This document shows positions 1 to 7,506 of a stretch of 17,270 bases of DNA, piece after piece; positions within the stretch are counted from its first letter, which is position 1, and every line of letters begins with the position of its first letter. The position numbers and the translations under genes are program-made. The stretch comes from an uncultured Coriobacteriaceae bacterium (lineage in GTDB: Bacteria; Actinomycetota; Coriobacteriia; Coriobacteriales; Atopobiaceae): positions 1 through 17,270 of the forward strand of contig UWSJ01000039.1 of assembly GCA_900549525.1 (NCBI GenBank). Direction: 5' to 3'. The notes beneath the pieces are model-generated. The model had not been told where the DNA came from, did not search any database, and saw only the letters and a list, made by a program, of their open reading frames with translations.

Positions 1-2815
1 TCATCTGGTTGAACTCGATGGCGCCGAAGGGCATGTGGTAGAGCACCACGTGGCGCACGTCGGGGAGGTTCACGCCCTCGCCGAACGCGCTCGTGGAGAT
101 GACGCAGGTGAGCTGTCCGGCGCGAAACGCCTCCTCGACGCGGGTGCGCTCCGAGCGCGTGAGGCCGGCGTTGTAGAAGGCGATGCGCTGGCCAAGCTCG
201 GGGTTGGCCTTGCGCAGCGTGCGGGCGAGCACGACGGACTGCTCCCGGGAGTTCACGTAGCAGACGCACTTCTCGCCCGTGGAGGCGAGCGCCACGAGGG
301 CGGCGTCGCGGTCGCGCATCTCGCGCTCGTCGTCCACGACGAGGTTGGCGCGCACGGCGTCGTCGACGATCACGTCGTCCTCGGCGATGCCCGCAAGGCG
401 ACACACCTCGCGGGCCACGGCGTCGGCGGCCGTGGCGGTGACGGCGAGGCACGTAGGACGTCCCAGCTCGTCGAGGACGCGCGGGAGGTCCTGGTACGCC
501 GAGCGGGAGCCGCCCTTCGAGCGGCCCGCGTGATGCGCCTCGTCGATGACGACGAAGCCCACGCGACGGCCCTGCGCAAACTCCCGCGAGTGGATGGAGA
601 GGAACTCGGGCGTGGTGAGCACGACGTCGACCGTGCCGTCGGCGAGGCCCGCGAACGTGCGGGCGCGCTCGTCCGCGGGCGTCTCGCCCGTGAGCACGCG
701 GGCGCCCACGCCGAGCGCCGCGAGCTCGCCCTCAATGTGGAAGCTCTGGTCGGCCACGAGGGCGCGGAGCGGGAACACCAGGACGCTCGCCCGGCCGTGC
801 AGGATGGCCTCGCGCGCGGCGTGCACGTGGAAGATGAGCGACTTCCCCCGGCCCGTGGCCATGACGGCCAGCACGCTGTGACCGGCCGCAAGCGCGTCGA
901 GGGCGGCCGCCTGGGCGGGCAACAGGCTCGCGTCGCCGATGAAGCGCCGCACGAGCCGGGCGGTGAGCCCGTCGGGCGCGAGGGCTGCAAGCTCCGCGCG
1001 AACGCCGCCCGCCAGCTCCGGGTCGTCGCGCCGGTCGGATGAGAGGATCTGGGGGACGCGGCCGAAGAGCTCCTCGATCACGGCGGGTGCCTCCACGTCT
1101 TCGTCGGCGGTGCGGTAGATGATGTCGCGCACCATGAGCTTGGGCTTGGTGCGGCCTTGCCAGGTCTCGGCCACGGCCTCGAACACGAGGTCGACGGCAC
1201 CCTCGTAGTCGCAGGCGCGCTCGACGTCGGGCGTGCGGAACATGATGGCGGGCACCGAGCTCACGCCGTCGGTGGCGACGAAGCGCAGGTGTTCGCCGGA
1301 GCGGCCCACCCGCCCTCGGTTGCGCATCACGACGCCCGTGGCGGCCAGGAGCGGCACCTTGTTGCCCTGGCCGAAGGGCCGCAGCACCTGGAGCGACTCG
1401 ATGGTGGGCACATCGAGCTCAGAGAGCCCCACCACGGCGGCGACCTCGCCCGTGTCGACGAACTGCTCGGCGGGGAGCTCGGCGAGCACGGCCTCGAGCC
1501 GTGCTCGGAAGGCGTCGATGTTCTCGGCGTCGATGGTGACGCCCACCGCCCCCGCGTGACCGCCGAAGCGCACGAGCAGGTCGGCGCACTTCTCGACGGC
1601 CTCGAAGAGGTTGACCGACCCCACGGAGCGGCCCGAGCCGTGCGCCACGCCGTCGGAGATGGAGAACATGATGGCCGGCACGTGGTAGCGGTTCACCACA
1701 CGGCTGGCGACGATGCCCTTCACGCCCTCGTGCCAGCCCTCGCCACCCACGACGATGGCCCGGCCGCCGTCGTAGGTCTCCTCGATCATGGCGAAGGCCT
1801 GGTCGGCAAGCTCGCGCTCGATGTCGCGGCGGTTCTGGTTGATGGTCTCGAGCTCGGCGGCGAGGTGCGCCGCCTCCTGCGCGTCGTCGGTGAGCAGCAG
1901 GTCAAAGGCAACGTCGACGTCGCCCATGCGCCCGGCGGCGTTGAGGCGCGGCACGAGCGAGAAGGGCAGCGAGTCGGCCTCGATGGAGGCGAGGTCGCAG
2001 TTGGCAACCGCCGCGAGCGCCACGAGGCCGGGGCGGGAGGTGTGGCGCATGCGCTCGATGCCGTCGGCCACGAGGGCGCGGTTCTCGCGCGTGAGCTCCA
2101 TCATGTCCGAGATGGTGCCGAGCGTGGCCACGTCGGTGTAGGCGCGCCAGAGGTCGGGGCGCCCGTAGCGCCGACCCAGCTCGTGCACGAGCTTGAGGGC
2201 CACGCCCGCGCCCGCGAGGTCGCAGCTGGGGCAGGCGTGGTCGAGCTTGGGGTCGAGGACGGGCACGCCCTTGGGCACGAGGTCGGCGGGCTCGTGGTGG
2301 TCGGTGACGACGACGTCGATACCGCTCGCGCGCACGAGTTCCACCTCGCGGGCGGCCGCGATGCCGTTGTCGACGGTGACGATGAGGCTCGGGTGGCACC
2401 CCTCCACGACGCGCTGGAGCGCCTCGGCCGAGAGCCCGTAGCCCTCGCCGAAGCGGCGCGGGATGTAGGGGTGCACCTCGGCTCCCAGCTCGCGAAGGCC
2501 CAGCGTGAGCAGGCACGTGGAGCTCATGCCGTCGACGTCGAAGTCGCCGAAGACGGCGATGACCTCGTGGGTGTCGATGGCCTGCTGGACGCGGTCGGCC
2601 GCGGCGACAAGGCCGGGGAGGTCGGTGGGGTCGTACCAGTCGCGGTCGAGCGAGGGGGTGAGATACGCCCGGGCCGCGTCCGCGTCACGAATGCCGCGCG
2701 CCACCATGACGCGGGCCGCGAGCGGCGTGACGCCGCACGACCGTTGCACCACCTGCTCGGCCGCCGGGTCGCCGGCGAGGACGTGCCAGCGGCCGGATCT
2801 GACAAGGCCGCTCAT
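1..2815 (-). CDS. recJ: RecJ single-strand DNA exonuclease fused to a RecQ-like DEAH helicase (3' end cut by window)
   Basis: Residues 1 to about 580 form a complete RecJ nuclease, a 5'-3' single-strand DNA exonuclease of recombination and mismatch repair. The catalytic residues are visible: GDFDVDG (D91, D93, D95), D149 in VDNG, DHH at 172-174 and GTISD ending at D237. They are followed by the RLNAAGRM motif, a DHHA1 stretch with GGHAGAVG, and an OB-like segment ending KPKLMVRDI. Beyond a linker lies a superfamily 2 helicase: Walker A MATGRGKS at 652-659, DEAH at 758-761, and the start of the second RecA-like domain (YVNSREQ, then STSAFGEGVNLPDV). Ordinary RecJ is roughly 550-600 residues, so the helicase is an added module; 938 codons are visible and the frame is open at base 1. 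The ATG lies 3 bp after the upstream SecD-like stop, so the two genes are probably co-transcribed. Some actinobacterial genomes are known to carry such fusions. Confidence 0.93.
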   Translation of the reverse strand, partial: MSGLVRSGRWHVLAGDPAAEQVVQRSCGVTPLAARVMVARGIRDADAARAYLTPSLDRDWYDPTDLPGLVAAADRVQQAIDTHEVIAVFGDFDVDGMSSTCLLTLGLRELGAEVHPYIPRRFGEGYGLSAEALQRVVEGCHPSLIVTVDNGIAAAREVELVRASGIDVVVTDHHEPADLVPKGVPVLDPKLDHACPSCDLAGAGVALKLVHELGRRYGRPDLWRAYTDVATLGTISDMMELTRENRALVADGIERMRHTSRPGLVALAAVANCDLASIEADSLPFSLVPRLNAAGRMGDVDVAFDLLLTDDAQEAAHLAAELETINQNRRDIERELADQAFAMIEETYDGGRAIVVGGEGWHEGVKGIVASRVVNRYHVPAIMFSISDGVAHGSGRSVGSVNLFEAVEKCADLLVRFGGHAGAVGVTIDAENIDAFRARLEAVLAELPAEQFVDTGEVAAVVGLSELDVPTIESLQVLRPFGQGNKVPLLAATGVVMRNRGRVGRSGEHLRFVATDGVSSVPAIMFRTPDVERACDYEGAVDLVFEAVAETWQGRTKPKLMVRDIIYRTADEDVEAPAVIEELFGRVPQILSSDRRDDPELAGGVRAELAALAPDGLTARLVRRFIGDASLLPAQAAALDALAAGHSVLAVMATGRGKSLIFHVHAAREAILHGRASVLVFPLRALVADQSFHIEGELAALGVGARVLTGETPADERARTFAGLADGTVDVVLTTPEFLSIHSREFAQGRRVGFVVIDEAHHAGRSKGGSRSAYQDLPRVLDELGRPTCLAVTATAADAVAREVCRLAGIAEDDVIVDDAVRANLVVDDEREMRDRDAALVALASTGEKCVCYVNSREQSVVLARTLRKANPELGQRIAFYNAGLTRSERTRVEEAFRAGQLTCVISTSAFGEGVNLPDVRHVVLYHMPFGAIEFNQM

Positions 2816-2818
2816 GGC

Positions 2819-4384
2819 CTACTCCGCGTGGTCGTCGCGTGCGGCGGCCGGCTGCCTGTCCGCATGGTCGGCGGGAGCGGTGGCGGGCGCGTCCTCGGCG
2901 GGCACGGCGGGCGCGTCACCGGCGTCGTCGACGTCACCGTCGCTCACGGCCAGGGCCGCCGCCCCGTTGGCGTCATGCGCCGTGAGCACCACGAAGAGGG
3001 GGCTCGTGAGCACGGGAATGGTCACGAGCGCCCCAAAGAGCGCCGCCGAGGCGGCCCAGGCGTACGCACGCCAAGGCTCGGGGCCAAAGACCGCGAGCGC
3101 CACCGAGACGGCCACGAGCACGGCAAGACACATCGAGGCGAGCGCGAGCGGCCCCTCGCCGCCGTCCTGCTGCGCCTTGCGCACGGAGGCGCCCTGGGCG
3201 CGCGCGGCGCGGTAGGCGACGAGCGCCCACGTGCCAACAGCAGCGGAGACGACGCCGGAAAGCGCCACGATCACGGCCTCGGGGGTGCCGAGGATCACGT
3301 AGTCGAAGCGCGCGAGCAGCGTGAGCACGCCAAGCGAGAGCGCCACGGCCACGAGCCCGGAGCCGGCGAGCAGCCAGCCGCCGCGCCCGAAGGCAAACGA
3401 GGCCACGAGACCCGCCACCACAGCGAGCGCGAGGGCCGCCACGCCGGCGGCGCGGAGCGCGTGCCCGCCGAAGGCCGCCTGGAAGGCCTCGGGAACGTTA
3501 ACGGAGAACGTGACGGGAATGGTGCCCGAGCTCAGCTCGGCGGCGAGCGCATGGGCGGAGGACTCGGTGAAGCCGCCCGAGACGGTCATCTTGCCGCTCT
3601 CGATCTTGCTGCTCGAGGTGGGCGTTGCCACCACCGTGCCGTCAACGACGACGGCCATGGCGACGTGGGACGAGCTCGAGGCGTCGTCGGTGGCCGTGGC
3701 GAGCGCCGAGGTGCCGTCGGCGTCGAGCGTGACGCTCACGGCCCAGATGGTGGTTCTGTTGTAGGGGTTCTTCCCGCTCACGACGCTCGCGGAGGTGACG
3801 TTGTCGCTCGTCGCGAAGGGCTCGTAGGTGCCCTCCGCGAGCTTGACGCCGCTCGCGCCCGCCTCGAGCTTGGCCAGGGCGTCGGCGTCGCCGATGGCGT
3901 CGACGCGCACGAACTCGACCTTGCCCGTGCCCGAGATGGACGATGCCACGGTCGCCGCGTCATACGAGGTCGGCACGTTGACGTTGACCGAAGTGCCGTC
4001 AACCGAGACGCCCACGCCCTTCTCGGCAAGGCCGGAGGCACGCTGCGCGAGGGCACGTCCGGCGGCGGCCATGTCGTCTGCGCTGGCGTCCGAGCCATCC
4101 GTCGCGACGGCGTCGAGCGTCACGCGGCTGCCGCCACCCAGAAGCGTCCCCAGGGGAACGCCCCAGCTCGGCAGCCACACGGCCACGAGCGAAAGCGCAA
4201 CGAGCAGCGCCCCCAGCACGAGCGGGGCCGCATGGCGGCGAAGCTCCTCCTGCGTGCGCGAGCGCCGAGTGCAGCTGTCGTCCTCGTCGCGGCCCTTCTC
4301 GGCACCGTTCTGCCCGCCCGGCTTCTTGTCCTCGGCGTCCTCCGTCTCCGCGGCGGCGCGACGAGCCCTGGCCTCTCGACCCAT
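2819..4384 (-). CDS. Divergent SecD-like membrane protein
   Basis: This 521-residue protein has the SecD layout. A charged cytoplasmic N-terminus (1-50) precedes TM1 (about 54-72). A large extracytoplasmic domain (about 85-300) follows, and then five hydrophobic segments (about 312-332, 337-358, 370-391, 415-433, 442-468) and an Ala/Asp-rich tail. The head domain carries recognisable SecD features: VDGTSVNVNVPTS, SGTGKVEF, and the VVVDGTVVATP...SGGFTESSAHALAAELSSGTIPVTFS block. SecD normally works with SecF to drive late translocation using the proton gradient. The TM4 signature of ordinary SecD (VDANVLIFER) is replaced by GTWALVAYRAA, so the conserved Asp is missing. I chose the ATG at 4384 because AGGGGGG lies 5 bases upstream; a GTG 20 codons earlier lacks such a site. 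The gene sits between tgt and recJ; no secF is visible. SecD ancestry is fairly sure, function is not. Confidence 0.75.
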   Translation of the reverse strand: MGREARARRAAAETEDAEDKKPGGQNGAEKGRDEDDSCTRRSRTQEELRRHAAPLVLGALLVALSLVAVWLPSWGVPLGTLLGGGSRVTLDAVATDGSDASADDMAAAGRALAQRASGLAEKGVGVSVDGTSVNVNVPTSYDAATVASSISGTGKVEFVRVDAIGDADALAKLEAGASGVKLAEGTYEPFATSDNVTSASVVSGKNPYNRTTIWAVSVTLDADGTSALATATDDASSSSHVAMAVVVDGTVVATPTSSSKIESGKMTVSGGFTESSAHALAAELSSGTIPVTFSVNVPEAFQAAFGGHALRAAGVAALALAVVAGLVASFAFGRGGWLLAGSGLVAVALSLGVLTLLARFDYVILGTPEAVIVALSGVVSAAVGTWALVAYRAARAQGASVRKAQQDGGEGPLALASMCLAVLVAVSVALAVFGPEPWRAYAWAASAALFGALVTIPVLTSPLFVVLTAHDANGAAALAVSDGDVDDAGDAPAVPAEDAPATAPADHADRQPAAARDDHAE

Positions 4385-4472
4385 GAGATCCCCCCTGTTG
4401 ACCGTCGAGCCCCGGCCCTGCTTCCCGCGCAAGTGCCGACGCACGCCCGGTCGTCGTCGTTTTAACCCTTTG

Positions 4473-4500
4473 ATTGTACCGTTACGGGTGCCGACGAAAG
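4473..4500 (-). promoter_or_regulatory. Possible promoter of the SecD-like/recJ unit
   Basis: Read on the minus strand, TACAAT (4473-4478) is a good -10 element, with a weak -35 candidate CTTTCG (4495-4500) and a 16-bp spacer. It lies about 90 bases upstream of the SecD-like start in an AT-richer patch. The -35 match is poor, so the call rests mainly on the -10 hexamer. Confidence 0.4.
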
Positions 4501-4513
4501 GTCAGGCCATCGC

Positions 4514-4529
4514 AAAGCCCGTCGTGGGC
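4514..4529 (-). terminator. Weak terminator-like hairpin after tgt
   Basis: On the minus strand GCCC-ACGAC-GGGC is followed by TTT, about 38 bases after the tgt stop. The stem has only four pairs and the T run is short, so termination here may be partial and tgt transcripts may continue into the SecD-like gene. Confidence 0.25.
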
Positions 4530-4566
4530 GCGAACCGCGCGGGGCCAGCGCCGGGGCGACGCTGCC

Positions 4567-5721
4567 CTAGAAGTCGTTGGCGGCCGGGGAGTCCATCCAG
4601 TCGCGCACGAAGGCCTCGTAGCGGCCCTCGGTGATGGCGGCGCGCACGCGCTCCATGAGCCGCAGCAGGTAGCGGGTGTTGTGCTGCGAGAGCAGAAGGC
4701 CACCCAGCATCTCCTTCTGCTTCACGAGGTGGTGGATGTAGCCGCGCGTGAAGCCGCCGGCGCAGGCCGGACAGTCACAGCCCTCGTCCAGCACGCCGTG
4801 GTCGTGGGCGAAGCGGGCGTTCTTGAGGTTGAGCCTGCCCTCGTTCGAGAAGGCCGTGCCCATGCGGGCCGTGCGCGTGGGCAGCACGCAGTCAAACATG
4901 TCGACGCCCGCGGCAACCGCGCGCACGAGCGTGGTGGGGTTGCCCACGCCCATGAGGTAGCGGGGCTTGGCCTCGGGCATGTGCTCGGAAACGAGCGGCT
5001 CAAGCGTCTCGAACATCGTCTCGTGGTCCTCGCCCACCGAGTAGCCGCCGATGCCGTAGCCGGGGAAGTCGCCGCACTCCTCGAGGTGGCGCAGGCTCCG
5101 CAGGCGCAGGTCCATGTGCATGCCGCCCTGCACGATGCCAAAGAGCGCCTGGTCGGGCCTGGTGTGCGCCTCCCAGCATCGGCTCGCCCACATGCTCGAG
5201 AGCTCCACCGCACGCTCCACGAACTGCCGGGTGGCGGGGTATCCGGGGCACTGGTCGAGCTGCATGCAGATGTCGCTGCCCAGCTTCTCGGCAATGGCCA
5301 TGTTGTCCTCGGGCGTCCAGAAGACGTGGCGGCCGTCGTACTCCACCGCACGGAAGCGCACGCCCTCGTCGGAGAGCTTCACGAACTCGCCGTGGGAGAA
5401 GACCTGAAATCCGCCGGAGTCGGTGAGGATGGGACGGTTCCAGCGCATGAACTCGTGCACGCCGCCAAACTCGGCCACCGTGTCCTCGCCGGGGCGCATG
5501 GAGAGGTGGTAGGTGTTGTTGAGGATGATCTTGGCCCCCAGCGCCTCCACCTGCGACGGCATGAGTCCCTTCACGGTGGCCTTGGTCCCCACGGGCATGA
5601 AGATGGGCGTGGGGAAGTCGCCGTGCGCGGTGTGGAACACGCCCGTGCGCGCGTGCGTGCCGCCGTCCTTGGCGAGGATGTCGAAGCGAAAGAGGTTGTC
5701 GGGGAGGTTCTGCGATGACAT
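4567..5721 (-). CDS. tgt: Queuine/preQ1 tRNA-guanine transglycosylase
   Basis: Tgt exchanges guanine-34 of GUN-anticodon tRNAs for preQ1, the first tRNA-level step of bacterial queuosine synthesis. The 384-residue length is typical of the bacterial enzyme. Visible signatures are the active-site D101 in LTDSGGFQVFS, the substrate-pocket stretch around 153-161 (MQLDQCPGY), FGIVQGG at 194-200, and GVDMFDCVLPTR at 272-283, which carries the nucleophilic Asp. The zinc site is C315, C317, C320 and H347 (CDCPAC, then QHN). The ATG at 5721 has GGAG five bases upstream. The next minus-strand genes are the SecD-like protein and recJ. queA lies about 1.8 kb away on the same strand but is separated by an oppositely oriented gene, so the two queuosine genes are not one operon. 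Confidence 0.97.
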   Translation of the reverse strand: MSSQNLPDNLFRFDILAKDGGTHARTGVFHTAHGDFPTPIFMPVGTKATVKGLMPSQVEALGAKIILNNTYHLSMRPGEDTVAEFGGVHEFMRWNRPILTDSGGFQVFSHGEFVKLSDEGVRFRAVEYDGRHVFWTPEDNMAIAEKLGSDICMQLDQCPGYPATRQFVERAVELSSMWASRCWEAHTRPDQALFGIVQGGMHMDLRLRSLRHLEECGDFPGYGIGGYSVGEDHETMFETLEPLVSEHMPEAKPRYLMGVGNPTTLVRAVAAGVDMFDCVLPTRTARMGTAFSNEGRLNLKNARFAHDHGVLDEGCDCPACAGGFTRGYIHHLVKQKEMLGGLLLSQHNTRYLLRLMERVRAAITEGRYEAFVRDWMDSPAANDF

Positions 5722-5784
5722 GGGGCTCCAGGCGTCGTAGGGTGCGCGGGGCGGCCGGCCCCGGCGTCATGATGTGCTCATGCC

Positions 5785-5812
5785 ATCCTAGCGGAGCCAT
5801 GTGTGGTGCCAA
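5785..5812 (-). promoter_or_regulatory. Predicted tgt promoter
   Basis: On the minus strand TTGGCA (5807-5812, one mismatch to TTGACA) and TAGGAT (5785-5790) are separated by 16 bp, about 64 bp before the tgt start. The -35 overlaps the left half of the dyad at 5809-5826. The resulting leader would contain a CGGGGC/GCCCCG hairpin (5747-5763) with a 5-base loop. Confidence 0.5.
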
Positions 5813-5853
5813 AGTCATGACATTGGTGTCCGCGCCAAAGTGCACAATGTTGG
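5809..5853. promoter_or_regulatory. Two CCAA/TTGG dyads, candidate operator pair
   Basis: CCAAAGTCATGACATTGG (5809-5826) is an 18-bp inverted repeat with a single mismatched pair (positions 5 and 14). A second element at 5835-5853 begins with the same CCAAAGT and ends TTGG, 26 bp downstream, with GTGCAC inside. The pair sits between divergent tgt and the coiled-coil gene; the first dyad covers the tgt -35. A regulator controlling both genes is inferred. No regulator in the window can be tied to it. Confidence 0.4.
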
Positions 5854-5883
5854 CGAACACAGAGACAGGGGAAGCGAGGGGTC

Positions 5884-7500
5884 ATGGACAAGTCGTCCGA
5901 GAGGCACGAGGTTGCGGACGAGGCAGAGGCCGAGCAGGTAGAACGGGTCGAGGCGGACGCGCTTGAGGCGGAGGACGCTTCCGCCGAGGGGGACGCGGCG
6001 GAGGACGCTGCGGTCGAGGAAGAGGCAGGGCCCTCCCCCGCCGAGCCCGATCCGGAGGGCGTCGTCGATGCCGAGCCGGAGGTGCCCGATGCCGCACCGG
6101 AAGCGCTCGACGCCGAGGGCGAACCGGAGGAGGTCGCGGTCGAGCCGGAAGACGCCGTGGCAGAGGCCAACACCGACGCAGCCGAGGCCGACAGGGCAGA
6201 CGCTGGAACCGAGCCGGAGCACGACGCAGACACGGCCAGCGCCGACGGCAACGGCGCGGAGGAGGCCCCGGCGACAGAGGCCGACGAGTCCCCGGAGGCC
6301 ACGGACGAGGGCGTAACGACTGCCGAGGGCGGCCCCGCCGACTTCGACCTCATCGGCGCGGCCCGCTCGGTCACCGAGGTCGGCAGCCGCTCGGTGACCG
6401 ACGGCATCTCCGCCATGCGCGAGGTCTCGCGCGCCAAGCGCGCCCACGCCAAGGCCCGAGAGACCCTCGCCAACCTCGAGCAGAAGGCGCAGGAGGAGGC
6501 CGACGAGCTGGCCCGCCGCCGCGACGTCGAGCACAACTACGACGAAATCATCAAGGTGCAGCGCACCGAGATCTCGGACGCCGCCGCAGACGGCGAGAAG
6601 GCCCGCCAGCTCCAGGCCTCCCTCGAGGCACAGCGTGACGAGGCGAAGGCCCGCCTCAAGCGCCTCAAGAGCGACAACGACCGGCGCATCTCGCCCTACA
6701 AGGAGCTCGCCGAGAGCGCCAAGGGCACGCTCGACGACGCCGAGCGCGCCTGGTCCGAGGCCCGCCGCGGGCTTCGCACCGCCCAGGCCCAGGCCGACGA
6801 CGCCACCAACAGCCGCGACTCGCGCCTCGCGGCGGCCAACCGCGCGGTCGACAACGCCGCCGAGCGGCTCGCGCGCCTCCAGGACCAGCTGGCCCAGATG
6901 CGCCGCGACCCCTCAACCGGCTCCAAGGAAATCAGCGAGATGTCGGGCGGCGTCGCGGCGGCGCTCGCCCAGCTCGAGAACGCCCGCGAGGACGTGGCGC
7001 GCGTGACCGCCGAGACCAGCCGCGCGGTCGAGATAGCCCAGACGCACCTCTACACGCAGAAGAAGTCGCTCGAGGAGGCCGAGGAAGACCTCGAGACGGC
7101 CCGAACCGACGAACAGGAGAAGCGCGAGGCGCACCGCAAGCTCAGGGACGAGGCCGACGAGGCCGAGCGCGAGCTTGCGAACGCCTCCGATGACCTCGAT
7201 CGCAAGATCGCGGACGCCAAGCGCGCCCAGACCGAGGCACAGGGCCGCGTGGAGGCCGCCAGGGCCATCATCGAGGAGGCCGACGACATCCACGCGCACC
7301 CGGAGGCGACGCTTGCCCTCGAGAAGCAGGCGCAGGAGAGCCGCGAGGCGGCCGGGGCCCAGCACCAGCAGGTCGAGGTCCTCGCCGACGAGGAGCGCAA
7401 CGTCCGCGAGCGCACCCGCACGGCCCGGCGCGTCTTCCTCGCGATCGTCGCCGCCGTGGTCGTGGTGCTCCTCCTCGTCGCGTGGCTCGTCACGCGCTAG
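5884..7500 (+). CDS. Acidic coiled-coil protein with C-terminal membrane anchor, function unknown
   Basis: I do not recognise a named family. The 538-residue protein has three parts. Residues 1-150 are a low-complexity tract of Ala, Glu, Asp and Pro with about 55 acidic and only 4 basic residues, probably disordered. Residues about 175-505 are dense in Ala, Glu, Arg, Lys, Gln and Leu with heptad-like spacing, interrupted near 325-350 by a Gly/Ser/Pro-containing stretch, and most likely form long coiled coils. Residues 517-536 are one hydrophobic helix preceded by RTARR, leaving only Thr-Arg after it. With no signal peptide this predicts a tail-anchored protein whose bulk is cytoplasmic. The first ATG has an AGGGG just upstream (tight spacing); the next in-frame Met is residue 178, so this start is the only sensible one. 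It diverges from tgt and ends 6 bp from the convergent queA stop. A scaffold or envelope-tethering role is possible but unproven. Confidence 0.85.
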   Translation: MDKSSERHEVADEAEAEQVERVEADALEAEDASAEGDAAEDAAVEEEAGPSPAEPDPEGVVDAEPEVPDAAPEALDAEGEPEEVAVEPEDAVAEANTDAAEADRADAGTEPEHDADTASADGNGAEEAPATEADESPEATDEGVTTAEGGPADFDLIGAARSVTEVGSRSVTDGISAMREVSRAKRAHAKARETLANLEQKAQEEADELARRRDVEHNYDEIIKVQRTEISDAAADGEKARQLQASLEAQRDEAKARLKRLKSDNDRRISPYKELAESAKGTLDDAERAWSEARRGLRTAQAQADDATNSRDSRLAAANRAVDNAAERLARLQDQLAQMRRDPSTGSKEISEMSGGVAAALAQLENAREDVARVTAETSRAVEIAQTHLYTQKKSLEEAEEDLETARTDEQEKREAHRKLRDEADEAERELANASDDLDRKIADAKRAQTEAQGRVEAARAIIEEADDIHAHPEATLALEKQAQESREAAGAQHQQVEVLADEERNVRERTRTARRVFLAIVAAVVVVLLLVAWLVTR

Positions 7501-7506
7501 ACGTCG

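Noticed and set aside
35..5718. Long plus-strand open frames opposite recJ, the SecD-like gene and tgt (up to about 1100 codons)
   Set aside because: They are rich in His, Arg, Gly and Ala without domain signatures and lie antisense to genes with clear motifs; they are composition artefacts of GC-rich codons.
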